Source: Bacteroides sp.
GTDB taxonomy: Bacteria > Bacteroidota > Bacteroidia > Bacteroidales > Bacteroidaceae
Reading direction: 5' to 3'
Length of the DNA: 28,131 bases
Assembly: GCA_019414725.1 (NCBI GenBank)
Contig: DXLM01000043.1
Span: forward strand, 1 to 28,131
The notes beneath the pieces were generated by a model. It did not search any database. It was given only the letters and a program-made list of their open reading frames with translations, and was not told the DNA's origin. A program made the translations under genes and the position numbers. Within the stretch, counting starts at the first letter, position 1, and each line of letters opens with the position of its first letter. Shown piece after piece: positions 15,757-23,981 of this stretch.

Positions 15757-15993
15757 ATGTCTGAAATCGCATCAAAAGTACAGAAAATTATCGTTGATAA
15801 ATTGGGCGTAGAAGAATCAGAAGTTACTCCAGCAGCTAGCTTCACTAACGACCTGGGTGCTGACTCTTTGGATACAGTAGAATTAATCATGGAATTCGAA
15901 AAAGAATTCGGTATCTCTATTCCTGACGATCAGGCAGAAAAGATCCAGACTGTAGGCGACGCTATCTCTTACATCGAAGCTAACGCAAAATAA
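15757..15993 (+). CDS. acpP: Acyl carrier protein
   Basis: A 78-residue acidic protein with the phosphopantetheine attachment motif GADSLDTVE (S37) and the usual four-helix pattern (MEFEKEFGISIPD, IQTVGDAISYIE). It carries growing acyl chains in type II fatty acid synthesis and also donates acyl groups to lipid A acyltransferases such as the one at 2070. fabF follows after 15 nt, the classic acpP-fabF order. Confidence 0.97.
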   Translation: MSEIASKVQKIIVDKLGVEESEVTPAASFTNDLGADSLDTVELIMEFEKEFGISIPDDQAEKIQTVGDAISYIEANAK

Positions 15994-16008
15994 TTTAATT
16001 CTACTTTT

Positions 16009-17274
16009 ATGGAATTAAAGAGAGTAGTGGTAACAGGTCTTGGTGCGCTCACACCGATAGGTAATACTGTTCCTGATTTCTGGAACAACCTTATCAATGG
16101 AGTAAGCGGAGCAGGGCCTATTACTCATTTCGATGCATCTAAGTTCAAGACTCAGTTTGCTTGCGAAGTAAAGAACTTCAATGTGAACGATTTTATCGAT
16201 CGCAAGGAAGCTCGTAAGATGGACTTGTATACACAATATGCCATCACTGCTGCAAAGGAAGCTGTAGCTGATTCCGGAATTGATGTCGAAAAAGAAGATT
16301 TGAATAAAATCGGAGTTATTTTCGGAGTAGGTATCGGAGGACTTCATACTTTCGAAGAAGAAGTTCTGAATTATGCACAGACTAAAGATACTATCGGTCC
16401 GCGCTTCAGTCCGTTCTTCATCCCGAAAATGATTGCAGACATAGCATCTGGTCATATTTCTATGATTTATGGCTTCCATGGACCTAACTTCACTACTACT
16501 TCTGCGTGTGCATCATCATCAAATGCTATCGGTGAAGCTTTCAACCTGATTCGTTTGGGTAAAGCTAACATGATCGTTGCAGGAGGTGCTGAAGCAACAA
16601 TCTATCCGGCTGGAGTAGGAGGTTTTAATTCTATGAATGCATTGTCTACACGTAATGACGACCCGACTCATGCTTCACGTCCGTTCAGCGCAAGCCGCGA
16701 CGGTTTCGTAATGGGAGAAGGAGCCGGATGTCTGATTCTGGAAGAACTGGAGCACGCTAAAGCACGTGGCGCGAAGATTTATGCCGAACTGGCCGGAACA
16801 GGTGCTTCTGCCGACGCTTATCATATAACAGCCTCTCATCCGGAAGGTCTGGGTGCGAAACTGGTTATGACAAACGCTCTGGAAGATGCAGGTATGCAAC
16901 CGGAAGATATCGACTATATCAACGTACACGGTACTTCTACACCAGTAGGAGATATTTCAGAAGTAAAAGCTATTCAGGCTCTGTTCGGAGAGCATGCTTA
17001 TAAGCTGAATATCAGTTCTACTAAATCAATGACAGGTCACTTACTGGGAGCTGCCGGAGCTGTAGAAGCTATTGCCAGCGTACTGTCTGTGAAAAATGAC
17101 ATTGTTCCTCCAACAATCAACCACGAAGAAGGTGATAACGACGAACAAATCGACTATAACCTGAACTTCACATTCAATAAGGCACAACATCGTACTGTTC
17201 GTGCTGCATTGAGCAACACATTCGGTTTTGGTGGACACAATGCATGTGTAATCGTAAAAAAATACACTGAATAA
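16009..17274 (+). CDS. fabF: Beta-ketoacyl-ACP synthase II
   Basis: A 421-residue thiolase-fold condensing enzyme starting MELKRVVVTGLGALTPIG. The catalytic triad is C167 (TTSACASSSNAI), H307 (HGTSTPVGD) and H344 (TGHLLGAAGA), close to the E. coli FabF positions. It elongates acyl-ACP with malonyl-ACP in the cytosol. It lies between acpP and rnc in one operon, and rnc begins 3 nt after its stop. Length is normal and nothing is unusual. Confidence 0.96.
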   Translation: MELKRVVVTGLGALTPIGNTVPDFWNNLINGVSGAGPITHFDASKFKTQFACEVKNFNVNDFIDRKEARKMDLYTQYAITAAKEAVADSGIDVEKEDLNKIGVIFGVGIGGLHTFEEEVLNYAQTKDTIGPRFSPFFIPKMIADIASGHISMIYGFHGPNFTTTSACASSSNAIGEAFNLIRLGKANMIVAGGAEATIYPAGVGGFNSMNALSTRNDDPTHASRPFSASRDGFVMGEGAGCLILEELEHAKARGAKIYAELAGTGASADAYHITASHPEGLGAKLVMTNALEDAGMQPEDIDYINVHGTSTPVGDISEVKAIQALFGEHAYKLNISSTKSMTGHLLGAAGAVEAIASVLSVKNDIVPPTINHEEGDNDEQIDYNLNFTFNKAQHRTVRAALSNTFGFGGHNACVIVKKYTE

Positions 17275-17277
17275 ACT

Positions 17278-18222
17278 GTGTTTAGCAATATAACTGATAA
17301 GATAAGACTTCTTTTCCGCAAGGATAAGGAGCCTTATCTTTGTTTTTACAAAATGCTCGGATTTTATCCGAGAAATATAGAAATCTACCAACAGGCCTTG
17401 TTGCATAAATCGTCTTCAATAAAAGCCGGTAAAGGACGATTACTGAACAACGAACGACTTGAATTTCTGGGTGATGCCATTCTGGATGCCATAGTTGCCG
17501 ATATCGTATATAAAAAATTCGAAGGTAAACGAGAAGGTTTCCTTACGAATACACGTTCCAAGATCGTACAACGCGAAACCTTGAACCGTGTAGCCGTAGA
17601 AATAGGACTGGATAAACTGATAAAATACACTACACGCCAGTCTTCACATAACAGTTATATGTGTGGAAACGCTTTCGAAGCACTTATCGGAGCTATTTAT
17701 CTGGACCGTGGATATCGTGCATGCAAGAAGTTCATGGAAGAACGTATCATCAACCAATACCTGAACTTAGAAAAAATATCACGCAAGGAAGTCAACTTCA
17801 AGTCGAAACTGATAGAATGGAGTCAGAAGAACAAGTTCTGTGTAGAGTTTAACCTGATAGAACAATCACTCGACAGCGATCAGAATCCGATTTTTGAAAC
17901 GCAAATTACCGTAGAAAATATTCCGGCAGGTACAGGCAAAGGATATTCTAAAAAAGAATCCCAGCAAGAAGCTGCACATGCAACTCTGACTAAAATAAAA
18001 GGCGACCCACAATTTATTGACGCCATTTTTGCAGCTAAAGCAGAAAGAGAAAAAGCAGCAGAAACTGCCGAATCGGAAAATACAACAGCTATACACGAAG
18101 AAGCTATAGCAGTCGAAGAAAGTATTAGCGTTCGGGAAGAGGAAATTCCAGAAGAGCACTTCGTAGATACTGAACGTATTATTGCAGAGGCTGAGGAAGT
18201 TGCTTTCCGTGAAAGCAAATAA
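17278..18222 (+). CDS. rnc: Ribonuclease III with an acidic C-terminal extension
   Basis: 314 aa from a GTG start 3 nt after fabF. The next ATG would remove conserved N-terminal residues (RLLFRKDKEP). The signature NERLEFLGDAILD (58-70, with E62 and D66) and the second-helix motif NAFEALIGAIYLD (E134) give the metal-binding site. A double-stranded RNA-binding domain spans about 172-242, ending QQEAAHATL. Residues 243-314 form an extra Glu/Ala-rich, low-complexity tail not found in E. coli RNase III (226 aa). It cleaves double-stranded RNA in rRNA processing and mRNA decay. The acpP-fabF-rnc order is common in bacteria. The coding start contains short inverted repeats, noted separately. Confidence 0.95.
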   Translation: MFSNITDKIRLLFRKDKEPYLCFYKMLGFYPRNIEIYQQALLHKSSSIKAGKGRLLNNERLEFLGDAILDAIVADIVYKKFEGKREGFLTNTRSKIVQRETLNRVAVEIGLDKLIKYTTRQSSHNSYMCGNAFEALIGAIYLDRGYRACKKFMEERIINQYLNLEKISRKEVNFKSKLIEWSQKNKFCVEFNLIEQSLDSDQNPIFETQITVENIPAGTGKGYSKKESQQEAAHATLTKIKGDPQFIDAIFAAKAEREKAAETAESENTTAIHEEAIAVEESISVREEEIPEEHFVDTERIIAEAEEVAFRESK

Positions 18223-18283
18223 AAACAAACGAGTCAGAAGTTGTAGTCTAATGGACTTTCCAACTTCTGACTCGTTTGTTTTT
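18221..18283. terminator. Bidirectional terminator with a 23-bp perfect stem
   Basis: Arms 18221-18243 and 18261-18283 are perfectly complementary, A-rich at one end and T-rich at the other, around a 17-nt loop with a minor AGTC/GACT pairing. It overlaps the rnc stop codon and the last base of the convergent lipoprotein stop, serving both genes. Confidence 0.9.
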
Positions 18284-19269
18284 CAGTATAATATTTCACT
18301 ACATATTTTTCTATAAGAAACGTCTTTAAGAATTACTTTTTTATCTCCATCAAGTAGGTAAAGTGATGGCATTGCTTTTAAATCATACAAGCAACGTTGC
18401 TTAATTTCTTCACGGTCAGTTCCAACAATCCACTCCTTGGGCAATTCACTTATAGTTGTCTTCCATACATCTAAATTTCCTTCTGTATATATAGCTAGAA
18501 CAGTAAGATTTCCAGCATCAACCTCTTGCTGAAGCAATTTATCATGTAGCATTTCCATCATGACATCATGGCAACTTGGACATTCTGGATCATAAAAAAC
18601 TAATAAAAGCCGATTCTTATTAACCCTTGTCTGATATAATGTATGCCTACTGCCATCCGGAAGATAATATATAAAATTCATAGCCCTCTGACCAGGAGAA
18701 TTCTGATTTATCAACTGTAGAGTAAATAGTAACGAACTCTTTTTTAAGTCATCTACATATTTACTTTCTAACATACGTTTCAAAAACAGAACATATAGAC
18801 CTTCATTATAATAAGGAGAGTTTGGATTATACAAATAATCTTCCATCATCTGTAGAAATATTTTTTGTGCATAAGCCTGCTGTTCTAAACCACCACAAAA
18901 GTTATCTATACATTCTACTTGCTGCCTCTCAGCTAATGTCCCATCTGCCAATATAGCTAAAAAATCAACTATACCCTGTTCTGTTATATTCCGATTATTT
19001 ACTAACGCCGTATCTGCAAAATTAAAATTATCCCAATAATGCGCTATCAGATAAGCTTTACGCTCTTCTGGCTGTGTAAGCATTGCAGGTATTTCAGGAA
19101 AAGGGAAAAATGATCTTATCTTTTCTTGCTGTTGTACTATTTCTTTATTAACAGAATTCTTCTCTTCTTGCACTTTATGATAACAAGAAGTGATTCCCAA
19201 TATTAACCAAGCATATATCCCAAAACAATTAAACTTACCCCATTTCTTATTATGAATTATTTCCTTCAT
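18283..19269 (-). CDS. DUF5106-type thioredoxin-like lipoprotein
   Basis: From the ATG at 19267-19269 the protein has 328 aa. A basic N-terminus and hydrophobic segment end in a lipobox (LGITSC, C29). A helical DUF5106-like region follows (FPFPEIPAML, AHYWDNFNFADTAL, YLYNPNSPYYNE), then a thioredoxin-like domain with LLLVFYDPECPSC (C230 and C233) and MPSLYLLDGD. It should be anchored in the periplasm or outer membrane with a redox or thiol-binding role; such proteins are frequent in Bacteroidetes but their partners are mostly unknown. Upstream ATGs at 19276-19278 and 19345-19347 are alternatives without a better signal peptide. It is more AT-rich than its neighbours and lies in the same direction as, and 127 nt downstream of, the phosphofructokinase. 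Confidence 0.82.
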   Translation of the reverse strand: MKEIIHNKKWGKFNCFGIYAWLILGITSCYHKVQEEKNSVNKEIVQQQEKIRSFFPFPEIPAMLTQPEERKAYLIAHYWDNFNFADTALVNNRNITEQGIVDFLAILADGTLAERQQVECIDNFCGGLEQQAYAQKIFLQMMEDYLYNPNSPYYNEGLYVLFLKRMLESKYVDDLKKSSLLFTLQLINQNSPGQRAMNFIYYLPDGSRHTLYQTRVNKNRLLLVFYDPECPSCHDVMMEMLHDKLLQQEVDAGNLTVLAIYTEGNLDVWKTTISELPKEWIVGTDREEIKQRCLYDLKAMPSLYLLDGDKKVILKDVSYRKICSEILY

Positions 19270-19396
19270 ACTTTCCATTATTTCTTGTGGGACAAATTCA
19301 TTTATTAAAAATATCTGTATCCTAAATAAGGGAAATTTATAACACAAATGACATCTCCACCATTATTACGGAGAAAATATATAAGCCATTTACTCC

Positions 19397-20410
19397 TTAT
19401 CCAAAACAGATTCCCATTCTTCGTCCTTGAATAACCAAATCGTGTTCCTCTGTTACTAATTTCAATTTTCCAGCTACCTCACTTAAAGGTACAGAAGTTA
19501 TTTCTGAACCTCTCAAAGAAACCATTCGACCAAATTGTCCACTTGCAATCAGCTCTGTAGCATGTCCTCCCATACGAGTAGCTAAATTACGGTCGAAAGC
19601 TGTAGGGCCTCCCCCACGCTGTATATATCCCAACACCGTTTCACGGGTTTCAAAGCCTGTTTCATATTCTATTTCCTCTGCAATATACTGTGCAGCTTTC
19701 TTACCTCCCAGTGTAGGAATACCTTCTGCAACTACTACGATGGAATAAGGCTTACCCTTCTTCAGGCGGTTAATAATAGTATCACCGATACGATGTATAT
19801 CGAAAGGAATCTCCGGCAACAGAATAATATCTCCTCCACCTGCCATACCTGAGTAAAGTGCTATCCATCCCGCTTTATGTCCCATGACTTCGATAACCAT
19901 CACACGCTGATGTGCACTAGCAGTGGAGTGTAATCGGTCTATTGCTTCAGTAGCAATACTTACAGCAGAATCAAAGCCAAAAGAGATATCGGTACCCCAC
20001 ACATCATTATCAATCGTTTTAGGTACAGTCACGACATTTACTCCTGTTGCAGCCAATTTGGCAGCAGTCTTTTGTGTACCGTTTCCACCAATACACACAA
20101 CACAATCCAGCTTGCGCTCACGAATTGTTTTCAACATCATGGCTGGCTTATCTTCCGAAACAGGTACATTTGCTCTATTCTTAAAAGGCTTCTCACGCGA
20201 TGTTCCCAATATGGTTCCGCCCATGCTCAGCAGTCCAGTCAGAGAGTTCTCATCCAATGGAATAATATCGTTATCCAGCAAACCACGAAATCCACTGCGT
20301 ATTCCGTAAACTTCCATCCCATAATGGCTGATTGCCGTTTTGCAAACTCCTCTGATAGTTGCATTTATACCAGGGCAGTCGCCTCCCGATGTTAAGATTC
20401 CTATTCTCAT
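19397..20410 (-). CDS. pfkA: 6-phosphofructokinase
   Basis: I place the start at the ATG 20408-20410, giving 337 aa and beginning MRIGILTSGGDCPGIN, the standard PFK start. The 53 extra upstream codons are not family-like and overlap promoter sequence. Motifs include SGGDCPGINATIRG (8-21), IGGNGTQ (108-113), PKTIDND (130-136), the catalytic aspartates D134/D136, MGHKAGW (176-182) and LLPEIPFDI. It phosphorylates fructose-6-phosphate in glycolysis. The Gly after N110 points to an ATP site, but K131 is the residue typical of PPi-using enzymes, so the phosphoryl donor is uncertain. It is divergent from the GH3 gene. Confidence 0.92.
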   Translation of the reverse strand: MRIGILTSGGDCPGINATIRGVCKTAISHYGMEVYGIRSGFRGLLDNDIIPLDENSLTGLLSMGGTILGTSREKPFKNRANVPVSEDKPAMMLKTIRERKLDCVVCIGGNGTQKTAAKLAATGVNVVTVPKTIDNDVWGTDISFGFDSAVSIATEAIDRLHSTASAHQRVMVIEVMGHKAGWIALYSGMAGGGDIILLPEIPFDIHRIGDTIINRLKKGKPYSIVVVAEGIPTLGGKKAAQYIAEEIEYETGFETRETVLGYIQRGGGPTAFDRNLATRMGGHATELIASGQFGRMVSLRGSEITSVPLSEVAGKLKLVTEEHDLVIQGRRMGICFG

Positions 20411-20436
20411 AACCTTTAAATTTTCACTACTTGTGG

Positions 20437-20444
20437 TAAAGTTA
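20437..20444 (-). promoter_or_regulatory. Possible -7 box for pfkA
   Basis: Minus strand reads TAACTTTA, one mismatch from TAnnTTTG, 27 nt before the chosen pfkA ATG. Confidence 0.35.
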
Positions 20445-20508
20445 TAAGAAAAAAGTGTAGATTTGTGATTTCTGAAAGGAAAAATCTCTATTTGAAAGAG
20501 AAATAGCC

Positions 20509-20516
20509 TAACTTTG
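20509..20516 (+). promoter_or_regulatory. Bacteroidetes-type -7 box for the GH3-lipoprotein-DUF3108 operon
   Basis: TAACTTTG is a perfect TAnnTTTG 41 nt before the ATG at 20557. A TTTG upstream is spaced at only 14 nt, so the -33 element is unclear. Confidence 0.55.
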
Positions 20517-20556
20517 CAGATAAAGATATAGATAAGAAAAAGAAAAATATAAATAA

Positions 20557-22062
20557 ATGGTTTCAACAAAGTTAATCGGAAAGCTATTTGTTTCGCGACA
20601 AAAGGAAATAGACCGGTACGCGAAGGAAGCAGAAGCTATCCAGGAACATGTGTTCCGAAAACTTATACAAACCGCCGCCGCTACGGAATGGGGAAAGAAA
20701 TATAATTATGCCAACATACGTACATACACTGATTTTCAGCGTGTACCTATACAACAATATGATGATGTAAAAGGTTATGTAGACCGTATGCGACATGGAG
20801 AGAAAAACATTTTATGGCCCGGACAGGTAGTATGGTATGCTAAATCATCGGGAACAACCAACGATAAAAGTAAATTCATCCCTGTCAGCAAAGACGGATT
20901 ACGCCATATTCACTATAAGGGAGGAACAGATGCTGTAGCCCTTTATCTGCGATCAAACCCTCAAAGTAATTTCTTTTCGGGCAAAGGGCTGATTTTAGGA
21001 GGAAGCCACAGCCCTAATTACAATCTGAAAGATAGTCTGGTAGGTGACTTGTCGGCTATTCTGATACAAAATATTAATCCATTAGTAAACTTCATCCGCG
21101 TACCGAGCAAAGAAATAGCATTGTTAAGCGAATTTGAAGAAAAAGTAGAACGGATAGCTGAAACAACTATTCACGAAAACGTAACCAATCTTTCAGGAGT
21201 TCCGTCGTGGATGCTTGCCGTAATTAAACGTATCTTGGAAAAAACCGGTGCCAAGCACCTGAACGAAATCTGGCCTAACCTGGAAGTCTTTTTCCACGGA
21301 GGAGTATGTTTCACACCATATCGAGAACAATACAAGCAGCTGATTACAAGCGATAAAATGCATTATATGGAAACATACAATGCAAGTGAAGGTTTCTTCG
21401 GACTGCAAAGTGATCTGAACGACCCTGCCATGTTGCTGATGTTGGATTACGACGTCTTTTATGAATTCATTCCATTGGAGGAAATAGACAATCCGGCTCC
21501 AGCCATCATACCACTGGCAGATGTAGAAATCGGCAAGAATTATGCAATGGTAATCAGTACCTCCTGCGGACTATGGAGATACATTATTGGAGATACGGTC
21601 AAGTTTACGCAAAAATCACCGTATAAATTTGTAATTTCCGGCCGTACAAAGCATTTTATCAACGCCTTCGGCGAAGAGTTGATGGTAGATAATGCAGAAA
21701 AAGGCCTGGCACGTGCCTGCGCCGCAACAGGTGCTCAAGTACTAGAATACTCAGCTGCACCGGTATTTATGGATGCTAATGCAAAATGCCGACATCAATG
21801 GCTGATAGAATTCAGTACTATGCCCGACTCTCTGGAAAACTTCAGACATACACTTGATAAAGCATTGCAGGATATCAATTCTGATTATGAAGCCAAGCGT
21901 CATAAAGATATTACGTTGCAGGAACTGGAAATTATCGTAGCACGCCCTAATCTGTTCCACGACTGGTTAAAGCAAAAAGGGAAACTGGGCGGACAACATA
22001 AAGTACCGCGTTTGAGCAACAACCGTGACTACATCGAAGAAATGCTAAAACTTAATATATGA
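20557..22062 (+). CDS. GH3 family protein (acyl-adenylate/amido synthetase-like)
   Basis: A 501-residue ANL-superfamily protein of the GH3 type. It has the ATP-binding P-loop SSGTTNDKSKFIPV (97-110), a YNASEGFFG adenylate-contact loop near 273-281, and SGRTKHFINAFGEEL near 365, where the C-terminal domain hinges. Plant GH3 enzymes adenylate acids such as indole-acetate or jasmonate and join them to amino acids. Bacterial members are common in Bacteroidetes, but I know no settled substrate. It is cytosolic, with no signal peptide. It heads an operon: its TGA overlaps the ATG of an Ig-like lipoprotein (ATGA), suggesting coupled expression with envelope proteins. The family call is firm and the reaction is inferred. 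Confidence 0.88.
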   Translation: MVSTKLIGKLFVSRQKEIDRYAKEAEAIQEHVFRKLIQTAAATEWGKKYNYANIRTYTDFQRVPIQQYDDVKGYVDRMRHGEKNILWPGQVVWYAKSSGTTNDKSKFIPVSKDGLRHIHYKGGTDAVALYLRSNPQSNFFSGKGLILGGSHSPNYNLKDSLVGDLSAILIQNINPLVNFIRVPSKEIALLSEFEEKVERIAETTIHENVTNLSGVPSWMLAVIKRILEKTGAKHLNEIWPNLEVFFHGGVCFTPYREQYKQLITSDKMHYMETYNASEGFFGLQSDLNDPAMLLMLDYDVFYEFIPLEEIDNPAPAIIPLADVEIGKNYAMVISTSCGLWRYIIGDTVKFTQKSPYKFVISGRTKHFINAFGEELMVDNAEKGLARACAATGAQVLEYSAAPVFMDANAKCRHQWLIEFSTMPDSLENFRHTLDKALQDINSDYEAKRHKDITLQELEIIVARPNLFHDWLKQKGKLGGQHKVPRLSNNRDYIEEMLKLNI

Positions 22063-23981
22063 AGCCCATACCTAAATACATAGCCATATTACTGGTAATC
22101 ATCGGATTCTATGCATGTGCAAGTACCGGATCACCTGATGGAGGACCTTATGATGAAGATCCCCCTAAATTTATACGTGCTATACCTGAGCCAAATGCAA
22201 CCAATAATACTCGTAAGAAGATTTCAATCGAATTTGATGAATTTATCAAACTTGAAAACGCTTCTGAGAAGGTAATCATTTCTCCACCGCAAAAAGAAAG
22301 CCCCGAAGTGAAAACTAGCGGAAAGCGTGTACTTGTAGAGTTTTTCGATACTTTACAAGAAAATACTACCTACACAATCGACTTCGGCGATGCTATTGTA
22401 GACAATAATGAAGGAAACCCCTTGGGACAATTCTCATATGCTTTTTCTACCGGAGATAGAATTGATACCATGCAAGTATCGGGTACTGTATTAAATGCCG
22501 AAAATCTGGAACCTATAAAAGGAATTCAGGTAGGATTGCATAAAAACCTGAATGATTCGGCCTTCACCACACTCCCATTCGATCGTATCTCACGTACTGA
22601 CAGTCGCGGACAGTTCACTATCCGTGGTATTGCTCCAGGCAGTTATCGAATTTATGCTTTGATGGATGGAAACCAGAACTATCTGTTCGATTCAAAAACA
22701 GAAGTAATTGCTTTTCAGGACTCCGTCATTGTACCCAGCATGGAAGGTGCTGTCCGCCAGGATACATTATGGAATGAGAAAGATACAACAAAAATTGATA
22801 CAATAAAACAAGTCAACTATACTCGCTTTTTGCCAGACAATATCATATTACGGGCATTCAAGGAAGAAAGCAGTCTCCAGTACCTAATGAAGAGTGAGCG
22901 CCCCAAAACAACGCAGTTCTCACTCTATTTCAGTGCTAAATCGGATACACTACCCACTTTAAAAGGGTTAGACTTCGATGAAAAAGAATTGATTGTCGAA
23001 GCCAATCCGCGCAACGATAGCATTCTTTACTGGATAAAGGATACCGCTCTGTGCGAACGTGATACCCTGACTTTGCAGCTGGATTATCTCGCAACAGATA
23101 CTCTTGGAAAACTGGTTCCCAAGACTGATACGTTACGTATGATAAACAAAATACCAAAAGCTAGACGACTCGCTTTATTGGAGGAAGAGAATAAGAAAAA
23201 AGAAAAAGAGCGTAAAAGACGTGAAAAGAAAGGAGATACGCTAACCGTAGAAACTCAATTTCTGACTGTCAATACGGATGCACCTTCAGCGCTCGACCTA
23301 AACCGAAACATTGTACTGAGCTTTGAAGAGCCTCTGGCTAGTATAGATACATCGGCCATACACATGAGTACAATGGTAGACTCTGTATGGCAGGATATAC
23401 CTTTCATTTTTCAAGCAGACAGTGTAGCTCCACGGCGTTATCAGATACTGGCAAACTGGCAGCCGGGAGTAGAATACAAGCTAACTATTGATTCTCTTTG
23501 TTTTAAAGGTATTTACGGTCTGTCTTCTGATAAAATAGAGAACACACTAAAGGTTAAGACGCTTGAAGATTACGGAACGCTTTACCTGAACATCGTAGGT
23601 GCAGGACCACACGCTATCGTACAACTGTTGAACAGCAGTGATGCCGTAGTACGCCAGCAACCAGTTACAGATAAAAAAACATGTGACTTTTACTTCCTGC
23701 AACCAAGTACGAAATACTATATCCGACTGATTAACGATAATAATAATAACGGAAAGTGGGATACAGGACTTTATGAAGACAAACGTCAGGCAGAAGAAGT
23801 TTTTTACTTCCCCAAAGTATGGGAAATGAAAGCTAACTTTGAGTTTGAGGAAACATGGAACCTACATGCTACCCCACTCGACAAGCAGAAACTGGATGAA
23901 ATAAAGAAACAGAAACCTGACGAAACCAAGAAGATAAAAGACAGGAATAAGGAACGAGCCAGAAATCTAGGAAGGTCATGA
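22059..23981 (+). CDS. Ig-like (Big_5-type) domain lipoprotein
   Basis: A 640-residue lipoprotein. The signal peptide ends with FYAC (lipidated C20), followed by ASTGSPDGGPYDEDPP, a start I associate with a conserved Bacteroidetes family. Residues 35-130 form a bacterial Ig-like domain (KKISIEFDEFI to YTIDFGDAIVDNNEGNPLG). A second beta-rich module (about 140-215, GQFTIRGIAPGSYRIYALMD) resembles carboxypeptidase-regulatory-like/SpaA folds. A lysine/arginine/glutamate-rich linker lies near 375-390. Another Ig-like repeat follows at about 410-490, and the tail is basic. No acidic surface-export signal follows the cysteine, so a periplasmic location is possible. Both ends overlap neighbours by ATGA, between the GH3 gene and DUF3108. 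Function unknown. Confidence 0.83.
   Translation: MKPIPKYIAILLVIIGFYACASTGSPDGGPYDEDPPKFIRAIPEPNATNNTRKKISIEFDEFIKLENASEKVIISPPQKESPEVKTSGKRVLVEFFDTLQENTTYTIDFGDAIVDNNEGNPLGQFSYAFSTGDRIDTMQVSGTVLNAENLEPIKGIQVGLHKNLNDSAFTTLPFDRISRTDSRGQFTIRGIAPGSYRIYALMDGNQNYLFDSKTEVIAFQDSVIVPSMEGAVRQDTLWNEKDTTKIDTIKQVNYTRFLPDNIILRAFKEESSLQYLMKSERPKTTQFSLYFSAKSDTLPTLKGLDFDEKELIVEANPRNDSILYWIKDTALCERDTLTLQLDYLATDTLGKLVPKTDTLRMINKIPKARRLALLEEENKKKEKERKRREKKGDTLTVETQFLTVNTDAPSALDLNRNIVLSFEEPLASIDTSAIHMSTMVDSVWQDIPFIFQADSVAPRRYQILANWQPGVEYKLTIDSLCFKGIYGLSSDKIENTLKVKTLEDYGTLYLNIVGAGPHAIVQLLNSSDAVVRQQPVTDKKTCDFYFLQPSTKYYIRLINDNNNNGKWDTGLYEDKRQAEEVFYFPKVWEMKANFEFEETWNLHATPLDKQKLDEIKKQKPDETKKIKDRNKERARNLGRS

Noticed and set aside
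17325..17338. Near-palindrome GATAAGG/CCTTATC as an operator
   Set aside because: It lies inside the rnc coding region with only a 2-nt centre; treated only as part of a possible RNA fold.
19343..19376. TCTCC/GGAGA hairpin downstream of pfkA as a terminator
   Set aside because: The stem is only 5 bp and has no T tract.
20411..20569. 53-codon hydrophobic extension of the phosphofructokinase that could pass for a membrane anchor
   Set aside because: It covers the divergent promoter region and even overlaps the GH3 start; phosphofructokinases start at the MRIGILTSGGD position.
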